64,000 bases of DNA from NCBI GenBank assembly GCA_964016875.1, contig OZ024727.1, positions 9,886,091 through 9,950,090 of the forward strand, given 5' to 3'. Source of the stretch: Fallopia convolvulus (lineage: Eukaryota; Streptophyta; Magnoliopsida; Caryophyllales; Polygonaceae). The notes under the pieces are model-generated. The model was not told the origin of the DNA. It was given only the letters and a program-made list of their open reading frames with translations, and ran no database searches. The position numbers and the translations under genes were made by a program. Below are positions 34,372-45,361 of the stretch, piece by piece (position 1 is the stretch's first letter; every line of letters starts with the position of its first letter).

Positions 34372-34591
34372 GGGCTTGTTTGTTTCTATACCCATGGTAT
34401 AGGGAATGGGCTTAGGAATGGCTCAAAGCCATTCCAATGTTTGTTTTAACTAAGGGATGGGAATGAGTGATTCCCATACCAAAAAAATACACTAGAGTTC
34501 ATACCCACCTCAAACTTAAGGTTATGGTGATTCCTAACCCAACTCGATACCTCATTCCAACTCGATTCCGGGTATAGAAACAAACAAGCCC
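34372..34591. mobile_element. MITE nested in the H2 left arm
   Basis: 220 bp with GGGCTTGTTTGTTTCTATAC termini and TA on both sides; duplicate of 12679-12898. Confidence 0.85.
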
Positions 34592-35474
34592 TAATTCCAT
34601 TCATACCTTTGTAAACAACTAACAAACAAGTTATTCCATGTATACCCCTTTTTAATTTTTGTTCCAATTTAAAATTATGCTTTAATTTGATGTTAATAAA
34701 GTTTTTCGATGATAAAAATTATACCATAATAAAAGTTATAACAAGATTGTTAATTTGAGCTTAATATTGAAATATAATTGGATCAATTTTTAATTTAATA
34801 CATACGTATTAATTAAGGTTGCATAAGAACAACATATATTATACACATTATATGGTAATGGACTCTTCAAACCCTTCTTGGAGATAAACTCTGACCTCGG
34901 AAAGTGGTGATGGTGGTCATCTTATCTAGAGGGTTAGAAAAATAGCCGTTATAAAAACCCGAAAAAAACTCAAAAAATATATATGTAATAGTGCATTTTA
35001 AACTGGTAAAAATTAAAAAATACCATTGAACACTAGTCACTATTATATGCTAAAAACTAACCGTCTACGAGCAAATGCCATGGTAAGGTAAATTTCGTAG
35101 GCTATATTTCAAATTTTAGCATTTCATTATGCTAGAAGACAAAAACAGCTCATATGCTATATTTTTCCCACCCCACCATACCCTATATTGTGTAAGGTAT
35201 ATATTAAAATATTTATAAAAAATGGCTCTAATTTGATGCAATGCCTTTAATTTGAATATATGCAACGACCATAATTTGAATTTATATGCAACGGCTAGTT
35301 TCCAACGGTAATATTTTTTCGGGCTTTTCATAACGGCTAGTTTCTAACGGTAATATTTTTTCGGGTTTTTCATAACGGCTATTTTTCAAACCTCTATATA
35401 AGGTGACCACCATCACATTTTCATCACATCATATTCTTCAAACCCTCCAATCTTTTCTTTGTGAAAATCCCACC

Positions 35475-35975
35475 ATGAATAATTCCCATATCTCATCATC
35501 CTCTTTGTCTTCATCAAATCAAACTGATGAGTATTACTATCAGGTCATGGCTTCCTTTGATCAAGAGCAAAATTTATTGATTCGCAATTATGCGAATAAT
35601 AATCAACTCTTAGCGGAGTTGGATGGCGACGAGGACGTCGACGAGGCTGAATCGAGTCGGAGAGGAGCAGTTCGTGGGCATGTAACTTATTATCGTGATC
35701 GAGAGCAAACAAATCAAACTGATGAGACCAAGCTTGCTAAACAAATCAAGGATTCAAATGAAGAACTAAAGGAGCTATTTCAAAAAAGTATGTTAGAAAG
35801 AAACGCATTTGCTGCCAAGCACGAGGAATATGCATCTAGAAAGTTATCTTTGCAACGTGAACGCGAGGAGAACAAAATCATGCTTACTAGCATGGATTCA
35901 ATTAGAGATCCAGAAGGGCGTGAGTATTTAAGAATGAAAAAAGTTGAAATAATGGATAGAAGAGCTCGTCACTCC

Positions 35976-36006
<31 letters not shown>

Positions 36007-36305
36007 CATCAACACCAAGTGGCTTTGATAATTTTAGTAACATAAACCAATTTCAAGGTGGTACACATGAAACTTTTAACTCTAATAACTTTGCTAGTCA
36101 ATATTATGGAGCAAGTGGTGATCACTATAGAGGAACAGCTGGATATGGTGGATTCCCACATTATGGAGCAAGTGGTGGATCTAGTTCAAGTGGCATGCAA
36201 GGAGAATCACAACAATTCGATGATAACAATGGAGCTGGAGCACGTAGTGGATATGGCTGGATGGGAGATCATATGAGAAATGATAATAATTTGCCGGAAT
36301 ACTAA
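35475..36305 (+). CDS. Composite Harbinger-derived protein, second copy
   Basis: 276 aa, near-identical to 13784-14605: the transposase-like N-terminus (SRRGAVRGHVTYYRDREQ) is joined to the ORF1-like helical domain. The glutamine tract is 10 residues compared with 7, written almost purely in CAA, which points to replication slippage. Other differences are a handful of substitutions (for example KKVEIMD for KKAEIMD). Both copies stay open, but the duplication may be too recent for stops to accumulate. Confidence 0.65.
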
Positions 36306-36721
36306 TATGTCGTAATTGTTAGTTTATTTATATTTTCATATCGTTTTGTTATTTTATTTTGTATAAGTGTGCGTGGTACTTTTTCCGAGCTCGGATTTGA
36401 TATCCGAGAAGGTTTTGAAGAGGCCATTGTCATATCTTAATGTATAATATATGTTTTTTATGCAACCTTAATTAATGCTTATGTACTAAATTAAAAATTA
36501 ATCCGATTATATTCAATATTAGGCTCAAATTAATCATCTCGATATGATTTTTATAATGGTATAATTTTTTATCATTAACAAAATTTATTAACATCAAATT
36601 AAAGGATAATTTGAAAATGGAACTAAAATTAAAAAGGGGCATAATAGGAATATCTAATTTGGTAGTTGCTTTTAGAAGGGCAAGAATGGAATTAAGGAAA
36701 AATGGCAAATATATAGCCTAC

Positions 36722-37330
36722 CCACTTCATACGGCATTTTTGCCATTCCACTGTATACAAATGCTATAAATTTTTCTTGGGATTTGTAGTTTAGCTTACG
36801 GTGGGAGTGGGTGATAGGGTATATTTGGGGTTTTGGGGTTTTTTACCTTACCATGGCAGATGGTCTACATATTTAAATATACCTTACCATGGGGGAAGCT
36901 AAAATATAATAGTGACTATTTTGTATTTTATCTCTATTTGCATGACCGCCAAATAATTTAAACCAAATGAGGCTCTGGGGTTCCATTTATTACTGAAGTG
37001 ATTGTGCTGCGTGAATTGATTGATTGACTTGGTGGGGGTTTCATTATTACGTTTGCAGACTGCTGTTCACCGAGCCTCAAAAACCATTATTACCGAGAGG
37101 GGGTTCCATTATTTACCCCCATGCCATTTAGTCCGATTGTAACCACGTTAAATTATTTAAGTCATCTTATATTTACTTGTAAATTTTATTTTGGGTAAAA
37201 TTGTTAGTTGAAAATTTTAATTGTGAAGAAACATTAGAGAATGGGAAAATATTTAAGATACAGTAAAACTATTGGGGCTCCGTTTTATCATACTACGAAA
37301 ACTATTGGGAAAATTATTTACCCCCCTTCG
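36722..37330. other. C2 5' flank
   Basis: Collinear with 15027-15680; shorter by a small deletion just before the leader. No gene. Confidence 0.5.
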
Positions 37331-37446
37331 GTCTCCTCTATATATTCTAGACTGAAACTCTGAGTAGTCCCTGCTCACTCCCCAAAAAGGCAAAAACCTT
37401 TTTTTTGCCGTCAAGCCACTCCCCAAAAACCTTGTGGGTTTCGTTC

Positions 37447-37772
37447 ATGGCTTCTTCCTCAAGGCGCCCTAAAAACTGCGATTGCGATGAATGTGGAACC
37501 CGAATTGACGTAATACAACAAGGTTATCTCAGCCTCGGTCGCGCGTACGTTGCTCTCCAAAGTCGTTATCGGGACGCTATCACGCAGATCGAAACTAAAT
37601 ATCGTAAACTGAAGGCTATGGAGGCAGAAGAGCCAAAGCTGAAGGATTATTACAGGAGGTTAGGCCGACTGCAAGTCCTTGAACAGTTCAAGTTCGGCCT
37701 GGATGAGGAGAAGGCTTCGCTGGAGGAGGACTATCCTTTCCCACCTGACTTGCGCGTTGTTCTGGGAAAAGA
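37447..37772 (+). CDS. C2 exon 1: coiled-coil-like N-terminal exon
   Basis: ~108 residues starting MASSSRRPKNCDCDECG, with LKAMEAEEPKLKDYYRRLGR and PPDLRVVLGKE. The GA|GTAC end is at 37772. Joined to 39303 it gives a continuous 484-aa frame. The intron would be ~1.5 kb, the longest in the cluster together with C1. Confidence 0.65.
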
Positions 37773-39302
37773 GTACACAGTTCCTACCCCTTATTTTTGC
37801 CGTAATCGATTCAATTATATATGCTTATTGAGCCTTTGCTTATAACACATTATGCCGCACCCTCGTTTAAGTTTGTGTATTTGGGCGTCTTTGTTTGCAC
37901 TTGGGCAGTAAATTTTGTTTTGGGCGGTGGTTTTGGGAAAAGAATTGAATGCTGAAAGATAACACAGAAGCTTTCAAAACCACAAACCCTCAACATTACA
38001 CAAAAAACCCAGTCGGATTGCCGTTTCTATTGTGCATGCAATAACCCAGCAATCAAAAATAGATTCTCAACTTCCTATTTAGTAATGGGTGTTCAAGGAT
38101 AGAGATGTTTTAGCACATCAGCACAAGTTTTCTCCGATCATATTGGTTCTCGGTGATGGTGTAATGTTTTTGTTATTTTGGGTGACTGTTATAATTACAA
38201 CAAAGACCATTCACAACGGTTAGATTTTAGAATAAAAAACTTTAAAGATTTAGCTAACAGTAGAAATACATAGGAGCAAGGGCTGGTGGACTAGAAATAC
38301 ATAGGAGCAAGGGCTGGTGGACTCCTATGCTGCAGCTTTAGAATTTATTTTTGGGCAGCTTTTGTGTTAAAACGACGAGTTCCAGCCCATGAAAAATCAA
38401 AACGGTGCATTTTGGCCACTCCAAGCAGCTGCCAGATTGGCAAAGTATCTCATGTTTATCATATATTCTGATTTTAGGGACAGTTGAATTGAATTCCCTT
38501 ATGGAAAGTTAATTATTATCCTAACTAGAATGCTTAACCCGTCCGTGGACTGCGCAAATTTTATGTTCTATAAGGAACTCGATATTGAGATATGTATCTT
38601 ATCTAATTAATACATAAAAGAAGGAATTGAATTTGAAAGGTTGATTGTAAAAATTAATTCTTATTAATATGATAAGGTGGCATGGCTAGCTATAGAAATG
38701 GTTAGGTAAGCAATACATTTAAGTAGGAATTCCAAATGTTAGGTCTATATCTTCTAAATCAATTTCTTATTATTAATATATTTGAACTTAAACAAGAATT
38801 GAATTCCATATCAAAATTGAAGTGAATGTATTAGGCATTTATTTTATCATGACGATAACTTTTATAGTTGTGAGATTAACTTTTCTGATTATTATTATTG
38901 GCTTGACTAAATATCATTTAGATAGCTCATGGTTATTATCTTAAACATGTACACGCTGATATTTTAACATAAACATGGTTATTTGAAAAACATATATTGT
39001 ACTGCTTATCTGTTTGGGTTTTGATGTAATAAAAATATGAAATGCACTGTATGGAGTTTGAATACATATCCATAATTAACGTGTGTGAAATACTGGAGTA
39101 TATACATATCTAAATTAGTTATGATTGGCTTGATTATAGATCCTTTTGATTCAATGTACATGTTGTTATTTTAACTTAAACATGGTTATTTGAAAAACAT
39201 ATGTTGCGTATCCGATTGCCTTTTGATGTAATGCAATGCACCCTATAGTGTTTGCATAGATATACATAATTAATGCGTGTGAATTATACACATCTCTGAT
39301 AG

Positions 39303-40431
39303 GTGGTGGACGACAACAAGTATACCAAACCCTGCTGACCACCTACCGACAGAGATCCGAACCGACATACTACTACTGCTGTTGCCAGAGGGTTTAGTGC
39401 GCTGCCAGGCCGTATGCTACGAGTGGATGGTCCTGATAAGGAATAGCAAATTTATTCAACAACATATACGCAGATCAAAGGAAAATCCTGAAAGACGCGT
39501 GCTGATGACGGTCCAGGGTGCCGACTATGATTGTGTGATCCTAGATGGAATTCATTTCTCCGAAACTTCCGTTTCAATTCGGCGACTAAGTGAAGTCAGT
39601 TCAGTTTTTGACATGTGGTGCATTATCTCTTACATAGACGGGTTGTTCCTCCTCAGACGGGGTCATAACAGCGATGCTGAAATTGCGACCTTACAGCTGT
39701 GGAACCCCGCAATCAAAAAGACGCGGACATTGCCAGGTGTTCCGGATTGTCCTCCCGGATTGTCTTTTGGGGTAACAAACTTTGATCTAGGCCTGGGGTA
39801 TGACGCCGAACAGGATGATTACAAGATGGTCAAGTTCCAATTTTATCAGACCAAGTTGCGTCGGGTCGTTGTGTTCAGCCTCAAGACATTTTCATGGACG
39901 GTGCAGGACACGGACGTACAACTATGCTGGACACCACTGTTGAGCTGTCAAGAGGCCTGCTATTTCAATGGGGCACTGAACTTCATACACCACGACATTT
40001 CTTGTGACACCGACGCCCACGACTGCAATCTGGTTTCCTACACTTTGTCGACGGGGGCGATTGACTATACCGAATTGCCAACTGATATTTACGGTTCACT
40101 TGGTGTCTTTTGCAAGGTTGTAGTTATCGACAATGGGTCGACTTTGGCGGTCTCTAACTTCACCTCTTGCTTGTGGGTTTTGAGAGAGTCGGATGGGAAT
40201 GTAGGCTGGGTAAAGCGATACACCTTTGAACTCCCATGGGCAAGGGCTGTACATGTCACACCAAACAATTGCATATTGCTTTACCCATTGGACCGCAGCT
40301 ATTATGGAGATGCGGCGTTGGTCGTGTATGACCTTTATATGCCTGCCCATTGTAGATGTGTGACGAGGCCAAATTTGGCGAGCCAAATTCATTACATCTC
40401 TGAGTACGTTCCAAGTCTGTTGCTGTTGTAG
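39303..40431 (+). CDS. C2 exon 2: intact F-box and FBA domain
   Basis: Begins at the acceptor GATAG|GTGG and stays open for 375 codons. The F-box is HLPTEIRTDILLLLLPEGL followed by RCQAVCYEWMVLI. The FBA segments are LWNPAIKKTRTLPGVPD, GLGYDAEQDDYKMVKFQFY, VVVFSLKTFSWTV and VVIDNGSTLAVSNFTS, and the C-terminus is SEYVPSLLLL. It is probably an SCF substrate adaptor. This is the intact counterpart of the broken C1 and, with A2, one of two complete members of the cluster. The target is unknown. Confidence 0.85.
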
Positions 40432-40914
40432 GAAAGTGTTTTGCTTCTTGCTGCTGGATGTGGGATTCTTGACTGTCGCCCCTTTTGCGCATCTTTGTTG
40501 TGTGGGCTGCCTTCAAGATCTTTGAAGTCCCTCCAAAATGGTTTCTCCTTTAGAGCTGTTTTCAGCTGTACACATCCCCTCCTTTTTCTAAGGATACTAT
40601 GTTTGATGCTTATCTGCGTGTTGTAAACTCTTATTTTGATTGAAATATGGGTATTCTGTAGTTCGCCGTCTTTCAATGTGTTTGGGTGCAAACTCAGTGC
40701 CTTTTAATGCAATACCTTTTGTGCACCCTATATTACTCACTTTCTCCATCATCAAGTTAAAATAACTGTATAACACTAGGTCAAAGGACCTAGTAAACCC
40801 AGCTAGATTAAATAGGAATGACTAAATTAATATAATAGTATTATTTGTACAGGTTGATTTAGTATTTAGTATAATATATAGAGCACATAAATGCTACTTT
40901 GCCATCGTTAACGA

Positions 40915-41200
40915 AAAATTTTTCCCGGATATCCGGTATACCGGATCGGGTCGGATAATCCGTTTTCTCAGCCCTAATAGGCATGGCAATGGGTCGGGTC
41001 GGGTGCGGGTGGACTACTTCCACCACCCGACCTGCGGTTGTAAACCGCCCAGTCGCCCACCCGACCCGGTATTTTCACCCGACGGGTTCCACCCGTCGGG
41101 TGAAAATTAGGGGCACCCAAAGGAAAATTAGGGGCACCCAAAGGAAAATTAGGGGCACCCAAAATTAGGGGCAGCCAAAGAAATTAGGGGCACCCGACCC
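40915..41200. repeat. GC-rich repeat with a ~20-bp minisatellite
   Basis: Short palindromes (CCGGATATCCGG and GGTATACC) and GGGTCGGGTCGGG runs are followed by about five tandem copies of an AAATTAGGGGCACCCAAAGG-like unit (41105-41195). ACCCGACGGG/CCCGTCGGGT forms a hairpin near 41078. It resembles a degraded DNA-transposon end, but I cannot assign it. Confidence 0.55.
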
Positions 41201-41236
41201 GGTACTTTGCTATTTTTAGGGTTTTGTGGAAAGTTC

Positions 41237-41802
41237 ATGAAAGCGACACTTTCTCTGCAGAAACGAGGAGACGATTCCGATTCTCGGGCTTGTGTCTTTT
41301 CTGCTCCGATCAAGCGCTCAATAGAGGACGCCGCTGGGGTTGCGCGCGGTGCTTCGCGTTCGCAGCCGTCGTCCCGGATAGATGAGGTATAGTCTTCCTT
41401 TACCCTTTTTGCTATCTTAATTTTGCAACCAGCTTTCCACTCTCGGAGTACTCTGCCTGTTGCCATTCTGGTCTAACCAGTTGTAGGGTTCAAAAAAACT
41501 GCTGTATGCCTGTATCTAGACACCACTTTTAACGAAATTCACTTCTGTTTTGTCTTCTTTGGTCTCTTCTTTTACTATGGCTCCTCTTCACCATAGTGCC
41601 TTCCCAAATCAAGTTACCCTTGTCTTCCTTTTCCCTAGAGTAACTTTCAGAAGAGAAATGCGGCCCCCACTGGGAATTAAATAAATATGTTTTTTGTTTT
41701 TTAAAACTTGATTGTTTTACGGTGAATTGTTGCTGGAATTTGAGGTCAGCTGTTGCTTAATTCCAAATCTAAATTGGATTGTACGAGTATCAAATCCAAA
41801 TT

Positions 41803-41877
<75 letters not shown>

Positions 41878-43348
41878 GAACAATTAAGCCCCATTTCCTA
41901 TAAAACCTGGCTTATAGTCTTGACTACATTGCTCATTGGTTATAGTAACACTTCCCATTTCTTAAATTGGACCTATTCTTACTACTTTGTTGTGCTGCTG
42001 CGTTGTGCTTTTGTGGGTCATGGATCTGCATTGCTTCTATTTAATCGGATGTTTTTGACAGGTTTCGGTCCCATCTGCCGCAATCGAGCCCATTTTTTCC
42101 CTAATCTCTTCCACTGCTGACCGCAACTCCATCTCCTTAGTCTGCAAACACTGGTATTCAGTGGAGCGGCACGGCCGGCATCGAGTATTCGTCCAGAATT
42201 GTCACGCTCTCACCCCTCCAATCATAAGTCGACGGTTCCCCAATGTTCGATCCCTCCTGATAACCGGGGATGCTTATGGGACCCCCTTGAGGCTCTTAAC
42301 TGATGCGAAGCCGTGGGTTACTATGACTGTGAGCAGCTATCCGCGAATGGAGGAGATCACAATGAAAGGTATGCAGGTGCATGATTTGGATTTGGAGTTG
42401 CTTGGGAAATCTCTTCCGAATTTGACGATACTGGTTCTTTCTGAATGTTTCATGCCTTCCGCTGATGGCTTGCACTCCATTGCTGCCAGGTGCTGCAGGT
42501 ACGGTTCATATTTCTCTTGTTAATGAACAGAGCATTGATTCTTCGCATTAGGAGATATTTGATTTGGGTTCTCATATTTTCTTCCATTTTGTTGTAGGAA
42601 ACTGAGAAAGCTCCAGATACCAGCCTTGGACTATAATGATTCTGACCTCTTTCAGGTATTTTGTCTGCCGTTTGACGAACTGCAAGAGTTGAGCATCAAG
42701 GACCCCCAGGAAGGTTGCACATTAAGCTCACATAGTCTTGTTGCTGTTGTCTATTCCTGCCGTAAGCTTCACTCTATAGACTACGAATGTCAGACGATAT
42801 CAAATGCAGCTCTTTTATTAGTTGCAGTACGGTTCCCAAATCTTCACTCTTTGGGCATAAGCCTTTCACATGTCGATACCGACGAATTTACCAAATTTCC
42901 GTTCGATTGTGGAGTTGCAGCCATTATTAAGTGCTGCAAGAACCTAAAGCATCTCGCGTTGCAGGCTCTATGCATTACAGATCACCTATTAGAACACATT
43001 GGGGCTCATGGCATGAAACTCGAGACGCTTAAAATTACTTATGCTACATCTCTTGAATCAGGACTTGATCATATTCTCATGGGATGCACTAGTCTTAGAT
43101 CCTTGGTGATTGAGGATTGTGAATTTCAGGACGAAGCATTGCTAGCAATAGGCATTTGGCCGGAGACATTCGAGTCATTTAAGATGGCCCCAACTGAAGT
43201 GTCATATGGAGGGTGTAAGCTATTCAAGGAAAGGAATCCAACACTGGTTTTCGAGGTCAATGATAAGTTAATGATGCCTTTAGAAGACGATTTGGAAGAT
43301 GAGGATCTTGTGGATTCACTACATATATATAGGCCTCGTAATGTGTGA
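41237..43348 (+). CDS. TIR1/AFB-like F-box-LRR protein, copy 1, lacking central LRRs
   Basis: Three exons fit consensus splice sites: 41237-41386 (GAG|GTATAG), 42062-42498 (ACAG|GTTTCG to CAG|GTACGG) and 42598-43348 (TAG|GAAACTG). They give 445 codons. Exon 2 starts with an F-box-like region (IEPIFSLISSTADRNSISL, CKHWYSVER) and RVFVQNC, RRFPNVRSL, the order seen in auxin receptors. Exon 3 matches the C-terminal LRRs: NAALLLVAVRFPNL, IIKCCKNLKHLALQALCITD, HILMGCTSLRSLVIEDC and ending SLHIYRPRN. TIR1/AFB proteins are ~570-590 aa; about 130 residues of middle LRRs are absent between RKLRKLQ and the NAAL repeat. The exon 2/3 junction falls at the usual TIR1 intron position. It could be an SCF adaptor, but auxin binding is doubtful. 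COI1-like origin is a less likely alternative. Confidence 0.75.
41804..41878. repeat. (GTT)n microsatellite in intron 1 of TIR1-like copy 1
   Basis: About 25 uninterrupted GTT units in intron 1. The tandem copy carries about 15 units at 45319-45362, so the locus is length-variable between paralogues. Confidence 0.95.
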
Positions 43349-44337
43349 GCTTTTGTGGTCTTGGTATCAAGGTTGTAGAATTGACAATGGTGAACACTTT
43401 TAAATTCCAATATGGCATTTGTTGGATAATAATTAACCTTATTTGTAGATTGTAGTTACTAGCAGTAGAAATGGAACCAATTTTGTAATGGGCATGTCCA
43501 ACTGATATTCCTAAGTTAGTGTGTGGAAAGGATTTTGGTGGGTTCGTCATGTTGACTACTATAACTCGCTTTGGAACTGAATACGAAAGTAAGATTTCTC
43601 AGCTACCGTTCCTTTCTAAACTTGAAGTCTTATAATCAATTTTGGAGTACTAATTTTAAGGTAGAGTGGGCGAACTGTTTGCATTCGATGAAATGCACAC
43701 CAAGAATCCAACTTATTTTTCGTTTATTTTGGGCGTGTTGAGGATGTTTGGAATTGAATACGGAAGTAAGATTATGCAAAACTGTCGGGAGAGTTCATTA
43801 TATAGTAGCTATATAATGAACTAGTTTGCCTGAGCGGTCAATTTCTGTTGGGTTATTCGATGTTCGGTCCACCTAGAATTAAGTCGGGTTTTTGAGTGTA
43901 ATCATATTTCGGATTTATTCGCGTTTCGGGTTTTTTGAATATTGGGTGAATCGGATTTCGAGTTTGGAAGGCTTCCAGGTTAATCGAATGTAAGGTGAGC
44001 TGGATTTTGATTTAGACCCTTTTCTTGCCATGATTTCGATTAATAATTTAATACTCCGTATTATTCGCGTTTCGGGTTGTTTCACTTTGTTCCCGAAATT
44101 CATTTCTATCCAAAAATCACTTTCAATAGTCTTGAAATCCGTGTAACTCTCTCTAATTTTTACGTTCTTCGAGACACTAAAAATCACTTTTCACCTAAAA
44201 ATCACTTTACATCCAAAAGTGAAACGACATAAAATCTGACTCAAATTAAATATCCCTTTTTTCAATTTGTTTCTGCTTTTTATCAAATAGGTAGCAGCGG
44301 AGCATTTGTTACTATTTTTAGGGTTTGGTGGAAAGTT
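43349..44337. other. 3' flank of TIR1-like copy 1
   Basis: No gene. Segments recur near 55850-56215 and near 57690-57895, including GATGAAATGCACACCAAGA. The stretch is AT-rich with AACCCGA/TCGGGTTT-type motifs. Confidence 0.5.
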
Positions 44338-44425
44338 CATGAAAGCGAAAGTACTTTCTCTATAGAAACGGGGAGACGATTCCAAGAATCGGGCTTGTGT
44401 CCTTTCTGCTACAATCAAGCGCTCA

Positions 44426-45316
44426 ATGGAGGACGCCGCTGGGGTTGTGCGCGGTGCTTCGCTGTCTCGGCCGTCGTCCCGGATAGATGAGGTATAGTCT
44501 TCATTTACCCCCTTTGGCTTGGCAACTTGTAAGTACAAAGTGTACAATCTGTTGGATTGCCTTCTTAATTTTGCAACCAGCTTTCCCCTCTCGGAGTACT
44601 CTGCCTTGTTGCCATTCTGGTCTAACCAGTTTTAGGGTTCAAAAAAGCTGTTGTATCTAGACACCACTTTTGACGAAATTCACTTCTGTTTTGTCTTCTT
44701 TGGTCTCTTCTTTTACTATGGCTCCTCTTCACCATAGTGCCTTCCCAAATCAAGTTAGCCTTGTCTTCCTTTTCCCTAGAGTCACTTTCAGAAGAGAAAT
44801 GCCGACCCACTGAATAATTTTTTGTTGTTTAAAACTTGATTCTTTAGGGTGAATTGTTGCTGGAATTTGAGGTCAGCTGTTACTTAATTCCAAATCTAAA
44901 TTGGATTGTACGAGTCCTGATAGTGACCACTCTCACTAGTATCTAGTAAGAGGAATGATTTTTACAGGAGAACAGTTCCTACGACTCTTTTTGATTAATA
45001 ATAATATCTGGGTGATTACAACTGGAAAACACAATTACTTAAATAGGAAATGCTAACCGCAGACCCCACTAACTCCACTAACGTTTAGTTGGAGAATGCT
45101 AGGAAATAAAGACTCAACTGACTACTCAACTGACTGCTAAGATAGTAAGATATAGGAATATCTTTTGACTCAATCTTAGGCCTAATAAAAATAAATACAG
45201 TGATTACAGAAATTGAAATGCTGACTCATAAACTAATTCTTCCTTCTTCTGACATATTGAACACACGGCTTACTTAGCCTAGCCTTAGCTGGAAATATAT
45301 CAAGTACCAAATCCAA

Positions 45317-45361
<45 letters not shown>

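Larger units (their letters stand above)
34347..36721. mobile_element. H2: second copy of the long-inverted-repeat Harbinger-derived element
   Basis: Duplicate of H1. The left arm is about 34347-34882 with the nested MITE, and the right arm is about 36405-36721. It carries the composite gene at 35475-36305. It shares all structural details with H1, so it was copied by segmental duplication, not by transposition. Confidence 0.65.
30404..40910. repeat. Segmental duplication of 8711-19305
   Basis: The order decamer array, Stowaway MITE, B gene, H element with nested MITE, C gene is reproduced with offsets of 21,650-21,694 bp and few differences. The distal limit lies where 19305 continues AACAATAAACCC and 40910 continues AACGAAAAATTT. 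Because the insertions are shared, both copies descend from one ancestral B-H-C block. Confidence 0.9.

Noticed and set aside
4672..40431. Interpretation of the cluster as a self-incompatibility S-locus
   Set aside because: F-box/FBA clusters expand in many plant regions, no S-RNase or pollen-S linkage is visible, and most members are broken. Kept only as an idea to test.
40983..41168. Frame with repeated RKIRGTQ units
   Set aside because: Translation of the ~20-bp minisatellite; no evidence for a gene.
41779..42120. 113-codon frame with a polyvaline tract
   Set aside because: It is a translation of the intronic (GTT)n microsatellite and intron 1 of the TIR1-like gene; the true coding exon starts at 42062 in another frame.
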